DNA of 64,000 nucleotides from Thalassobellus sp050294475. Its GTDB lineage: Bacteria > Bacteroidota > Bacteroidia > Flavobacteriales > Flavobacteriaceae. Positions 1-6,655 of the stretch are shown piece after piece. A model generated the notes under the pieces. The model saw nothing but the letters and a program-made list of their open reading frames with translations. It did not search any database and had not been told where the DNA came from. The stretch covers positions 62,001-126,000 of the forward strand of contig JBNKOE010000010.1 in assembly GCA_050294475.1 (NCBI GenBank), in the 5' to 3' direction. Positions within the stretch are counted from its first letter, which is position 1. Every line of letters begins with the position of its first letter. The translations under genes and the position numbers were made by a program.

Positions 1-2
1 AC

Positions 3-455
3 ACTAGACAAAATATTGGTAAGGCAACTGCTAAAAAAGTGATTGTAAGCTTTAAAGATATATCTAGTATTATTTCTACCAGTGGTAGTGATGTATATTC
101 AACAAATATTATAAATACTGAAGAATTAGAACTTAAAACCACAAGCGGAAGCGATATGACTTTAGAAGTAAACACTTCGGTTTTAAACTGTAAATCTACT
201 AGTGGAAGTGATTTAAGATTATCTGGAAAAACACAAAAACTAATTGCTGAAGCTACTAGCGGTAGCGATATTAAAGCAGAAAATTTAATTGCCGAATCTA
301 GTCAAGTAAAAGCAACAAGTGGCGCAGATATTACAGTTAACACATTAAAAGAACTTACTGCAAAAGCTACCAGTGGAGGTGACATAAAGTATTACGGAAA
401 CCCAGAAAAAGTTAATAAATCTGATAGTGCTTCTGGTAGTATTAAGAAAAAATAA
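3..455 (+). CDS. GIN-domain (DUF2807-like) surface or periplasmic protein, C-terminal part
   Basis: The reading frame is open from the first bases of the window, so the true start lies upstream and only about 150 C-terminal residues are seen. They consist of seven near-repeats of a TSGSD-type motif (TSGSD x4, then TSGAD, TSGGD, ASGS) spaced about 20 residues apart, each followed by a short beta-prone stretch. This pattern is typical of the putative auto-transporter adhesin head GIN domain (PF10988/DUF2807), which is predicted to form a right-handed beta-solenoid; the cellular role is not established. The gene ends just before a strong hairpin terminator. No other domain can be judged because the N-terminus is missing. 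Confidence 0.8.
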   Translation, partial: TRQNIGKATAKKVIVSFKDISSIISTSGSDVYSTNIINTEELELKTTSGSDMTLEVNTSVLNCKSTSGSDLRLSGKTQKLIAEATSGSDIKAENLIAESSQVKATSGADITVNTLKELTAKATSGGDIKYYGNPEKVNKSDSASGSIKKK

Positions 456-483
456 AACCCACCTAATAATCAATCAATTTACA

Positions 484-526
484 AACCATCCTAAACTAAA
501 TTTAAAGTTTGGGATGGTTTTTTATT
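484..526 (+). terminator. Rho-independent terminator after the GIN-domain gene
   Basis: Arms AACCATCCTAAACT (484-497) and the complementary AGTTTGGGATGGTT are followed by a T-rich run. A nearly identical sequence occurs at 9748-9790, at the other end of the small-gene region. Confidence 0.75.
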
Positions 527-535
527 TAATTATTC

Positions 536-1303
536 TCAATACTCTTTACAAATATGTTTTCTTATCATATATACCGTAATAGGATCTAGTGTTTTTCCTG
601 TTTCTGGATGAAGTCCTAAAGCTGTAAAATACTCTAATTCTTTATTAATATTTTTCCCATACCAAATTTTAACTCCACCATTAGAATCAAAAAATTCAGT
701 TTCACAATTTGCTTTAATTTTTTTTAAATCATTTATTCGGTCTTCATTATATAATTTTAATTGTCCGATATTATATTTATCAGAATCAAATTTCACTTCT
801 ACATAATGATCTTGATCCCAAACCATCCAACGAGGTTGGTTTTCATAAAAATAGAATGTTGTTATAATTACAACAACAATACCTATTAATAAAATTTTGT
901 TATATGCAGAAGCATTAGAAAACCAAACAAAAAGTTTTTTGTTCTTTTGTTTAATTTTGATATTAGATTTACCATTATCTGAATATAAATCATAAACAAC
1001 ACCTTCATTATTTATATTGATACTTCGAACATAGTCTTCATAATTCCCAAACCCTAAATACTTACATAATCCTAAAATTACATTAAGTTGTAAAATATTA
1101 ATATCCTCATCTACATCTTCTATTTTCAATGCATGATTATAGTAATTCTTTAAACTTCTTTTTCCAAAATCAAAATTCATTTCATCGTGAATAAAATCAG
1201 ACAAAGTTTTAGATATATGATCGTTTGAAGGCCGTTTAATACCTCTTGTAATTTCATTCTCTTTTACTTTTTCAAAAGTATCGATAATTAATTTTTTGTG
1301 CAT
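536..1303 (-). CDS. Single-TM protein with N-terminal domain of unknown function
   Basis: 255 residues starting MHKKLIIDTF. The first ~95 residues are soluble and helical, with a region (about 25-90) resembling N-terminal modules often seen in Flavobacteriaceae proteins that mention a 'YLGF.NYEDYV' type ending. Residues about 134-152 form one hydrophobic membrane segment, and the remaining ~100 residues would lie on the other side of the membrane, where a W-x-x-D-x-D-H-Y motif is visible. I do not recognise a named family. The gene is convergent with the GIN gene. A 16-bp perfect inverted repeat sits about 43 bp upstream of its start and may be its operator. Function unknown. Confidence 0.7.
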   Translation of the reverse strand: MHKKLIIDTFEKVKENEITRGIKRPSNDHISKTLSDFIHDEMNFDFGKRSLKNYYNHALKIEDVDEDINILQLNVILGLCKYLGFGNYEDYVRSININNEGVVYDLYSDNGKSNIKIKQKNKKLFVWFSNASAYNKILLIGIVVVIITTFYFYENQPRWMVWDQDHYVEVKFDSDKYNIGQLKLYNEDRINDLKKIKANCETEFFDSNGGVKIWYGKNINKELEYFTALGLHPETGKTLDPITVYMIRKHICKEY

Positions 1304-1345
1304 TTTAGGTTGGTTTTTAGTCCTTTAAAGTTACTTATAATTCAT

Positions 1346-1381
1346 GGAAATTTTATGGAAAATAATTTCCATAAAATTTCC
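1346..1381. repeat. Perfect 16-bp inverted repeat upstream of the 255-aa gene
   Basis: Arms GGAAATTTTATGGAAA (1346-1361) and TTTCCATAAAATTTCC (1366-1381) are separated by 4 bp. Each arm contains two TGGAAA-like half-sites. It lies 43 bp upstream of the minus-strand start at 1303, so it could be an operator or a leader hairpin. There is no T-tract of terminator type. Confidence 0.6.
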
Positions 1382-1492
1382 AAAACACTTCCTAAATATT
1401 TCCATTTATTTCTTTTCATTTTTTTTTCATTTGCTAAAGAAATTAATAATCGCTCAATGATTTAAGTAAAATATTATTTCTAAAACTGGTGT

Positions 1493-1645
1493 GTCACTGT
1501 AGAGTTTGTCTAGTCTCTGGGAAGTAATTATACTTCTCTACATCTGCCCTCTATACTTCCCAAATAGAGAGACGTCTCTAGAAATTAATTATGTGTTGCC
1601 ATGCAGCAAAAGCATCCGAAAAAACTCGGACAGCAACACTATTGT
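1493..1645 (+). ncRNA. Structured leader upstream of the 49-aa lipopeptide gene (candidate cis-acting RNA)
   Basis: This gene-free stretch holds nested complementary segments. GTCTCT+GGGAAGTA (1513-1526) can pair with TACTTCCC (1554-1561) and AGAGAC (1568-1573). AGAGAC can instead pair with the GTCTCT directly after it (1574-1579), so the two pairings exclude each other. A second element, GTGTTGC (1593-1599) with GCAACAC (1633-1639), encloses a small TCCGA/TCGGA hairpin. It lies 25-30 nt before the start of a small gene. No known riboswitch consensus is recognised; a structured 5' leader is inferred. Confidence 0.4.
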
Positions 1646-1667
1646 CTAATTTTTAATAATAAACAAA

Positions 1668-1817
1668 ATGAAAAAAATATATTTAATAATGTTTACGGTT
1701 TTCCTTAATATAGGAATGTTTTCTTGTACACCTACAAACAACATTGATGATAACTCTCCACAAGCATGTTGTGGTGATGATATTCCAATACCACCTCCAC
1801 CACCTACAGGAAATTAA
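1668..1817 (+). CDS. 49-aa lipopeptide with Cys-Cys and poly-proline tail
   Basis: A small ORF starting MKKIYLIMFTVFLNIGMF and running to a Cys at residue 20 (IGMFSC, a plausible lipobox), so the product should be exported and perhaps lipidated. The mature part is short and ends with QACCGDDIPIPPPPPTGN. It is followed after 37 bp by the sensor kinase gene and preceded by a structured leader, so it is probably co-transcribed with the two-component system. A signal-like or sensory accessory role is only an inference from position. The ORF is too short for statistical certainty, but the signal sequence, the start and the placement support a real gene. Confidence 0.6.
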   Translation: MKKIYLIMFTVFLNIGMFSCTPTNNIDDNSPQACCGDDIPIPPPPPTGN

Positions 1818-1854
1818 AAACACTAAAATTAAAAATAGTTAGTATTTTAGAGGA

Positions 1855-3543
1855 ATGAAAGAAAATAAAACTTCATTCCTCTTTTTTTACTTTATAGTTC
1901 TTAATACTTTATGTGCTTTTAACTACAACTTAATCTCACAGACTATAAAAGACAGTACTCTATTTTATTATAAATCCATTACGGAAATAACAGACATTAA
2001 TACAACTAGTAATGCTTTTGATTTTTTTGATAAAAAAACAAAAGAAGCATTATTAGTTAACGATACAATAAAAGCAGCCTATTATTTAGAACTTGTTTCT
2101 TTAGGTCAATTAAAAATGGGATATTTACATGAATGCGAAACTTCTACTATTAAAGCATTATCTTTTTTAGATGTTATTAAAAATAACCTTCTAACCAAAG
2201 ATGCTAGAGAACGATTATTAAATCAATTAGGAATACTATACAGAAAACTTGAAGATTTTAATAACTCTAATAAATTTTACACACAGGCATTAAAATTGAA
2301 TAACGACAATTTTTTAGCAAAAATGGCTATTATAAATAATATAGCTAATAATTTTGCAGACCAAGGTCATTATGATAAGGCTATCAATGAATTACATAAA
2401 TATTACAGTAATGTTCTAGATATAAAAAACTCAAATGCCAAAGCAACTTATTTAGATAACATTGGTTATTATCAATCTAAATTAAATAATTCAAATGCTT
2501 TAAAAAACATGGAAATGGCATTAGACATCAGGTTACTTTTAAAGGATTTAACTGGGCTCTTTTCAAGTTATCGCCATTTATCTCTTTACTACTCCAACAA
2601 ATCAAATAAAGAAAAAGCATTAAAATACTCTAAAAAAGCAAAGAATATTTCAGACTCTTTAAATAGTCCTATATTTCAACAAGAAGCACTAAAATTGAAC
2701 TTAAGATTAGAAAATAATTCAAATTTTAAAAAATTTATTGAACTTAATGAGAGTATCGAAAAAGAAAATCAATTAAGAAAAAACAAATTTGCGGCAATAA
2801 AATATAATGTTAGTGAAAAAGAAAAAATAATTAACGAAAAAGAACTCCTGTTAAAGTCTAGCGAACTTGAAAAAGAAAAAGAAAAAAAATTCAAACTAAT
2901 ATACTTATTTATAGGAGTATCTGGTTTCTTAATATCAATTTTTACTTTCTTTATCATAAAATCAAAACACAAAAAAGAAAAAATACAACAAGTCTACATT
3001 ACAGAAACTCGCATATCTAAAAAAATACATGACGAAGTAGCTAATGATGTTTATCGAGTAATAACTAAATTACAAGAAAACTCGAGCATTAAAGAAAACA
3101 TACTAGACGATTTAGACAACATATATAGTAGAACTCGAGATATTTCAAGAGAAAATAGTGCTTTCGATGTAAATGACCATTTTGAAGTGACACTCAACGA
3201 TTTATTTATAAGCTATAAAAATGATGATATTAATATTATAACCAAAAACATTCCTAAAATAAATTGGAATGCTATTGAAGCATTAAAAAAAATAACACTT
3301 TACAGAGTACTTCAAGAACTTATGGTAAATATGAAAAAACACAGTCAAGCCACCAATGTTGCGCTAACTTTTAATGAATTTAATAATAAAATAAACATTA
3401 CTTATTCAGATAATGGTATTGGTTGTAAGATTAAAAAAGGGAACGGATTACTAAATATGGAAAACCGTATAAAATCTATTAAAGGAACTATTATTTTTGA
3501 GTCTGAAATTAACAAAGGATTCAAAGCTAAAATAACAGTATAA
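1855..3543 (+). CDS. TPR-containing sensor histidine kinase (LytS/NarX-like ATPase type)
   Basis: 562 residues: an N-terminal signal sequence, TPR-like helical repeats at about 70-270, a charged coiled coil (about 300-345), one membrane helix (about 347-367), then a cytoplasmic kinase core. The dimerisation helix carries the candidate phospho-acceptor His392 (KKIHDEVAND). The HATPase part shows an N-box around residue 492 (ELMVNMKKHSQA) and a G-box (DNGIG, followed by GNGLLNMENR). This layout is standard for Bacteroidota two-component kinases that partner LuxR-type regulators, and the regulator gene follows after 2 bp. The stimulus is unknown; the 49-aa lipopeptide encoded just upstream is a possible partner. 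The start is chosen at ATG 1855, preceded by AGAGG. Confidence 0.9.
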   Translation: MKENKTSFLFFYFIVLNTLCAFNYNLISQTIKDSTLFYYKSITEITDINTTSNAFDFFDKKTKEALLVNDTIKAAYYLELVSLGQLKMGYLHECETSTIKALSFLDVIKNNLLTKDARERLLNQLGILYRKLEDFNNSNKFYTQALKLNNDNFLAKMAIINNIANNFADQGHYDKAINELHKYYSNVLDIKNSNAKATYLDNIGYYQSKLNNSNALKNMEMALDIRLLLKDLTGLFSSYRHLSLYYSNKSNKEKALKYSKKAKNISDSLNSPIFQQEALKLNLRLENNSNFKKFIELNESIEKENQLRKNKFAAIKYNVSEKEKIINEKELLLKSSELEKEKEKKFKLIYLFIGVSGFLISIFTFFIIKSKHKKEKIQQVYITETRISKKIHDEVANDVYRVITKLQENSSIKENILDDLDNIYSRTRDISRENSAFDVNDHFEVTLNDLFISYKNDDINIITKNIPKINWNAIEALKKITLYRVLQELMVNMKKHSQATNVALTFNEFNNKINITYSDNGIGCKIKKGNGLLNMENRIKSIKGTIIFESEINKGFKAKITV

Positions 3544-3545
3544 CT

Positions 3546-4211
3546 ATGTTTAAAAAGGTTTTAATTGTAGACGATCATGATGTTGTAAATGAAGGTGTGT
3601 TTGCTGTACTTAAAAGTAAAGGCATCATCGATGTACACAAAGCCCAATATTGTGATGAAGCGTCTCTTAAAATAAAAAAAGCCACTTTTGACAAACAACC
3701 ATTTGACTTACTAATTACCGATTTATCTTTTAAAGAAGACCATAGAGAAAGTAACCTTTTATCAGGCGAAGACCTTGTTAAAGCATTAAGACCAGATAAT
3801 CCAGACTTACATATTATTGTATACTCGATGGAAGACAGATTGCAAAAAGTAAGAACTTTAATTAATAAACATCAAGTTAATGCCTATGTATGCAAAGGCA
3901 GAAAAGGAGCTTCTGAATTAGAAAAAGCCATAGAATATATTTATAACAACAAATTGTTTCTTTCTCCTCAAGTTGAAAATGCCCTTAGCTCTAAAACCAA
4001 TTTAGAGTTTAATGATTATGATATTGAATTAATAAAACAACTCTCACTTGGTTTATCTCAAGGAGAGATAAGTAAGTTGTTTATAAAAAACAATATAACT
4101 CCTAGCAGTTTAAGCTCTGTTGAAAAACAACTTAACAAACTTAAAGACCAATTTAAAGCAAACAATGCCACTCACTTAGTGGCCATAGTTAAAGATTTAG
4201 GACTTATTTAA
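3546..4211 (+). CDS. Response regulator with N-terminal receiver domain and C-terminal HTH
   Basis: 221 residues. The receiver domain shows the acidic pair D9/D10 (VDDHD), phospho-acceptor D59 (LLITD) and the conserved Lys in the YVCKG stretch. The C-terminal ~65 residues (DYDIELIKQLSLGLSQGEIS) form a LuxR/NarL-type helix-turn-helix, though the recognition helix is atypical (an extended NNITPSSLSSVEKQ). It would be phosphorylated by the kinase encoded 2 bp upstream and act as a DNA-binding regulator. Target genes are unknown; the neighbouring small-gene region is an obvious candidate. Confidence 0.88.
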   Translation: MFKKVLIVDDHDVVNEGVFAVLKSKGIIDVHKAQYCDEASLKIKKATFDKQPFDLLITDLSFKEDHRESNLLSGEDLVKALRPDNPDLHIIVYSMEDRLQKVRTLINKHQVNAYVCKGRKGASELEKAIEYIYNNKLFLSPQVENALSSKTNLEFNDYDIELIKQLSLGLSQGEISKLFIKNNITPSSLSSVEKQLNKLKDQFKANNATHLVAIVKDLGLI

Positions 4212-4249
4212 AATCATTCCTTACGTTGCGGTTTTCCGTAAAAAACTTA

Positions 4250-4342
4250 ACACAAATCATTATAGCTTTGTGTTGCTATTAATAATTTCTTGTAGGGAGA
4301 AATTGCAACTTGCACGCTTTTTAAAGCGTGCTTTTTGTTTTT
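4250..4342 (+). terminator. Hairpin pair ending the kinase-regulator operon
   Basis: A 7-bp hairpin (ACACAAA/TTTGTGT, 4250-4273) is followed by a 9-bp stem, GCACGCTTT/AAAGCGTGC (4312-4331), with a long T-rich tail. The second one is a clear intrinsic terminator. Confidence 0.75.
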
Positions 4343-4424
4343 TACTTGGTTTGTGGGTTACCGTAAGGAATAATCTTTTATCTGTTTTAGGTTTAGAAAA
4401 TATTAATCTTAAAAATTTATAAAA

Positions 4425-4604
4425 ATGGCTTACCCAAAATTTGTAATTAAAAAAAGTAATAATAAGTATTACTTTAATCTTCATGCAGCTAACACTCAAA
4501 TTATTGCAACAAGTGAAATGTATGAATCTAAAGATGGATGTAAAAATGGTATTCAATCAGTAAAAAACAACGCACCAATAGCTGAAACTGATGACCAATC
4601 TTAA
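4425..4604 (+). CDS. YegP-family (DUF1508) small protein
   Basis: 59 residues, MAYPKFVIKKSNNKYYFNLH and onwards. The pattern K-F-x-I-x-K..N..Y-x-F-x-L-x-A-x-N, then I-x-x-S-E-x-Y and a repeated G-I-x-S-V-K-x-N-A, is the DUF1508/YegP fold, here as a single repeat. The function of the family is not settled. The gene begins the run of small plus-strand genes and has its own downstream terminator. ATG 4425 is the only sensible start. Confidence 0.85.
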   Translation: MAYPKFVIKKSNNKYYFNLHAANTQIIATSEMYESKDGCKNGIQSVKNNAPIAETDDQS

Positions 4605-4636
4605 TTTAATCAAATTAAACTATTGATTGAATACTC

Positions 4637-4672
4637 AACCTTACGGAATACCGTAAGGTTTTGTTTTTTAAT
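4637..4672 (+). terminator. Terminator after the DUF1508 gene
   Basis: A perfect 10-bp stem AACCTTACGG/CCGTAAGGTT with an AATA loop and a T-rich tail. The core CCGTAAGG/CCTTACGG motif also occurs, in part, at about 4218-4240 and 4362-4372. Confidence 0.75.
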
Positions 4673-4712
4673 GGGTTTAAGTTTGAAGAGTTAAATATAA
4701 ATTTTTTAGTAA

Positions 4713-4949
4713 ATGAGAGACACTTATAAATATACTTTTAAAGTAGGTAATTTAAATGTTCATTGTGGAATTACTAATAACTTAAAAGTTAGAGAACAAC
4801 AACATAGAAATTCAGGAAGATATACAAACTATAATGGTATAAGGCATTATTGGAAAAATGGACATATAATACAAGTAGGAAATATTACCACAAGAGAAAG
4901 AGCCATGGAATGGGAAAGAATTAATAACTGTAATAAAAATTGGAACTAA
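4713..4949 (+). CDS. Small GIY-YIG-like protein
   Basis: 78 residues. The N-terminal 30 residues (YKYTFKVGNLNVHCGITNNL, then KVREQQHRN) resemble the opening strand-loop-helix of short GIY-YIG-related proteins, where 'G-I-T-N-x-x-x-R-E-x-x-H' is a common variant. The classical GIY and YIG tyrosines are not both present, so nuclease activity is uncertain. It stands 11 bp upstream of the next small gene and probably shares its transcript. Family assignment is by motif only. Confidence 0.6.
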   Translation: MRDTYKYTFKVGNLNVHCGITNNLKVREQQHRNSGRYTNYNGIRHYWKNGHIIQVGNITTRERAMEWERINNCNKNWN

Positions 4950-4959
4950 ACTAATCATT

Positions 4960-5190
4960 ATGGAATACAAAGTAATACCATTCGTAGCATCAATAGATTC
5001 TAAAAAAGGGGATTCAAGCCATGTTGCAGATCAATTAGAAAAAATCATTAAGCATCATTCAAATCAAGGCTGGAAGTATGTTAGATTAGAAAGTGTTTCA
5101 ACATTTGTAAAACCAGATACTGGATGCTTTGGGTTAGGAGCTAAACCAGGTTATACAACTTCCAGACAAATGATAGTTTTTAGTAAATAA
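4960..5190 (+). CDS. DUF4177-like small protein
   Basis: 76 residues, MEYKVIPFVASIDSKKG and onwards. It has the beta-alpha pattern of DUF4177-type proteins: an initial YKV strand, a helix with paired hydrophobics (QLEKIIKHHSNQGWKYVRL) in which G-W is the family's most conserved feature, then strands. No catalytic residues are evident and the function is unknown. The stop codon at 5188-5190 is followed one base later by the next start, indicating tight translational linkage. Confidence 0.6.
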   Translation: MEYKVIPFVASIDSKKGDSSHVADQLEKIIKHHSNQGWKYVRLESVSTFVKPDTGCFGLGAKPGYTTSRQMIVFSK

Positions 5191-5191
5191 A

Positions 5192-5467
5192 ATGAAATAT
5201 TTACTCTTAACTATCATCAAGTTCTATTGGAAATATATTCCAGAATCCAAACGCAGAAAATGTTTGTTCAAAACATCTTGTTCAAATTATGTTTATAAAA
5301 AAACAAAAAACGAAGGATTGGTTTCTGGTTTAAAAGCTTTAAAATTTAGAATTAAAAACTGCAATTCAAACTACCATATAACTAGTGTGAATAATGAATT
5401 ATTATTGATAACATCTACTAGCAAAGTCTTTACGGAGCAAGAAATTAATCAATCATTTTTAAATTAA
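5192..5467 (+). CDS. yidD: YidD-like membrane protein insertion factor homologue
   Basis: 91 residues. The N-terminal amphipathic stretch (LLTIIKFYWKYIPESKRRKC), followed by C-x-F-x-x-S-C-S-N-Y and then EGLVSGLKALKFRIKNCN, matches the YidD family (C-R-f-x-P-T-C-S-x-Y...G...G...R-i..C). Classical YidD assists YidC-dependent membrane insertion and is encoded near rnpA/yidC. Here it is embedded among accessory small genes and has a C-terminal extension of about 30 residues, so it is more likely a second, specialised copy. Fold assignment is fairly secure; the role here is unknown. Confidence 0.7.
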   Translation: MKYLLLTIIKFYWKYIPESKRRKCLFKTSCSNYVYKKTKNEGLVSGLKALKFRIKNCNSNYHITSVNNELLLITSTSKVFTEQEINQSFLN

Positions 5468-5473
5468 ATAATC

Positions 5474-5611
5474 ATGGCAAAGAAAACAGTACCAGTAAAA
5501 CCACATCGAAGATCAACTCCTTCACCAACACCAAGACCTAATCCAAACAGCCCAAAACCAGGACCAAAAACTGTTCCTGTGAAACCTTATAGAAGAACTC
5601 CTCCTAAATAG
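5474..5611 (+). CDS. 45-aa basic proline-rich peptide
   Basis: A short ORF starting MAKKTVPVKPHRRSTPSP with two copies of a K-T-V-P-V-K-P-x-R-R motif (residues 4-13 and 32-41) around a Pro-rich middle. It has no signal peptide and is strongly basic. It sits 6 bp after the YidD-like gene and 9 bp before the next gene, consistent with an operon member. The function is not recognised; a disordered, protein- or nucleic-acid-binding peptide is possible. Confidence 0.6.
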   Translation: MAKKTVPVKPHRRSTPSPTPRPNPNSPKPGPKTVPVKPYRRTPPK

Positions 5612-5620
5612 AAAAACATT

Positions 5621-5839
5621 ATGAAAAAACTGATTATAATTTTATTCGCATTTTTTATAGCCTGTTCAACTAGTGAAACTAATGATGAAGAATTTAAATA
5701 TGATAATAATACTTTGTCAGAATGGAAATGTGGAACCCATAATGGAAAACAATTATGGACTGGTCCACAAGGAGGTTGCTATTATAAAAATAGTAATGGT
5801 AACAAAACCTATGTTGATAGGTCTGAATGTAATTGTTAA
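5621..5839 (+). CDS. Small lipoprotein with PBCV basic adaptor-like domain
   Basis: 72 residues. A signal sequence ends in a lipobox (FFIAC, Cys15). The mature part contains the pattern W-T-G-P-Q-G-G-C-Y-Y-K-N-S-N-G-N-K-T-Y-V, which resembles the short 'PBCV-specific basic adaptor' motif (G-P-R-G-G-x-Y-Y...G-x-K-x-Y), with Cys residues added and a C-x-C ending. Such motifs occur as small adaptors in viral and phage-like proteins. Here it would be anchored in a membrane facing the periplasm or outside. Another reading frame (5673-5888) overlaps it but lacks these features. Confidence 0.7.
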   Translation: MKKLIIILFAFFIACSTSETNDEEFKYDNNTLSEWKCGTHNGKQLWTGPQGGCYYKNSNGNKTYVDRSECNC

Positions 5840-5850
5840 TTATAAAAGTT

Positions 5851-6096
5851 ATGAGTTTCAGGTTTCAAAAACGAATAAAACTTGGTAAGGGCTTAGGAAT
5901 TAATGTCAGTAAAAGTGGAATTACTCCTAGTTACAGAACAAAAAAAGGTTCATTAAGTACTAAAGGCTATTTCATTAGAACAGGAATTCCTGGAGTTACG
6001 TATAAAAAATCATTTTCTAAATCTTCAAAAGGAGGAGGTTGTTTAGTTGCTTTGATGGTCTTTTTTATATTCATTTCTATAATAAATCGATTATAG
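5851..6096 (+). CDS. DUF4236 domain protein with C-terminal membrane segment
   Basis: 81 residues from ATG 5851 (a TTG at 5833 is possible but lies nearer the preceding stop). The N-terminus MSFRFQKRIKLGKGLGINVS, with the following K-S-G and later G-I-P-G-V-T-Y, is the signature of DUF4236, a small beta-rich domain of unknown role. The C-terminal 20 residues (LVALMVFFIFISIINRL) form a membrane helix. It is part of the compact small-gene operon. Confidence 0.75.
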   Translation: MSFRFQKRIKLGKGLGINVSKSGITPSYRTKKGSLSTKGYFIRTGIPGVTYKKSFSKSSKGGGCLVALMVFFIFISIINRL

Positions 6097-6097
6097 C

Positions 6098-6265
6098 ATG
6101 GCGTACAGAAGGGGTTATTACAAAAAAGACGGCACTTATGTTCAAGGTCATTATACAAAATCTAGAAACAAGTCTTATTCAAACAAAAATAAAAAAGGTT
6201 GTATGACGATAATTTTACTGATGCTAACCTTAAGTATTACAACATATTTAATTAACCAATTATGA
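6098..6265 (+). CDS. 55-aa basic peptide with C-terminal membrane helix
   Basis: A small ORF starting MAYRRGYYKKDGTYVQGHYT, where the Y-K-x-D-G-T-Y-V-x-G-H-Y motif recalls short 'YRKGTYVKGHY' motifs seen in small phage- and bacterial-type proteins. The last 20 residues (MTIILLMLTLSITTYLINQL) are hydrophobic. It begins one base after the DUF4236 stop and its TGA overlaps the ATG of the TerB-like gene (ATGA), strong evidence for translation and coupling. Confidence 0.7.
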   Translation: MAYRRGYYKKDGTYVQGHYTKSRNKSYSNKNKKGCMTIILLMLTLSITTYLINQL

Positions 6266-6654
6266 TATCAACCGAATTAAAAAGTCATTTTTTAAGGCTT
6301 TATCAAATGGCTTTTTCAGACCATAGTTTTGACATCCTCGAATTAAAAATGCTTTACAAATTTGCAGAAGAAAGAGGGGTTTTAAAAGATGAACTCGATG
6401 AAGTATTACTTAACCCTTCACATAAAACCATTATACCCGAAAATATTGAAAAAAGAATCGAATATTTATACGATTTAGCTTTAATGATTTGGGCAGATAA
6501 TGTAGTCACAGAAGACGAATTAAACACCTTAAAAAAGTATTGTTTAAAGTTTGATTTTAAAGAAGAGAACATCGATGAATTATCTCAATTTTTATTAGAT
6601 AATGCTAAAGATAAAATTTCTAAAACCGAATTAATGACTAAAATTCTAAGTTAG
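6262..6654 (+). CDS. TerB-like all-helical protein
   Basis: 130 residues, entirely helical with acidic D/E pairs (FSDHSFDILELKMLYKFAEE near the N-terminus, then MIWADNVVTEDELNTLKKYC). This is the repeated 'D-G-x-x-x-x-x-E' arrangement of the TerB fold, with N or S replacing some Gly residues. TerB proteins are found in tellurite/stress gene clusters and often sit beside vWA proteins and membrane components. Here it is translationally coupled to the peptide upstream (ATGA overlap) and separated by 1 bp from the four-TM protein downstream. Family call by pattern; cytoplasmic. Confidence 0.7.
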   Translation: MISTELKSHFLRLYQMAFSDHSFDILELKMLYKFAEERGVLKDELDEVLLNPSHKTIIPENIEKRIEYLYDLALMIWADNVVTEDELNTLKKYCLKFDFKEENIDELSQFLLDNAKDKISKTELMTKILS

Positions 6655-6655
6655 T

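Noticed and set aside
4260..4556. 98-codon minus-strand ORF
   Set aside because: It lies across two terminator hairpins and antisense to the DUF1508 gene, which is clearly the coding strand.
5673..5888. 71-codon ORF in another frame of the small lipoprotein gene
   Set aside because: The +1 frame with signal peptide, lipobox and adaptor motif is the real gene.
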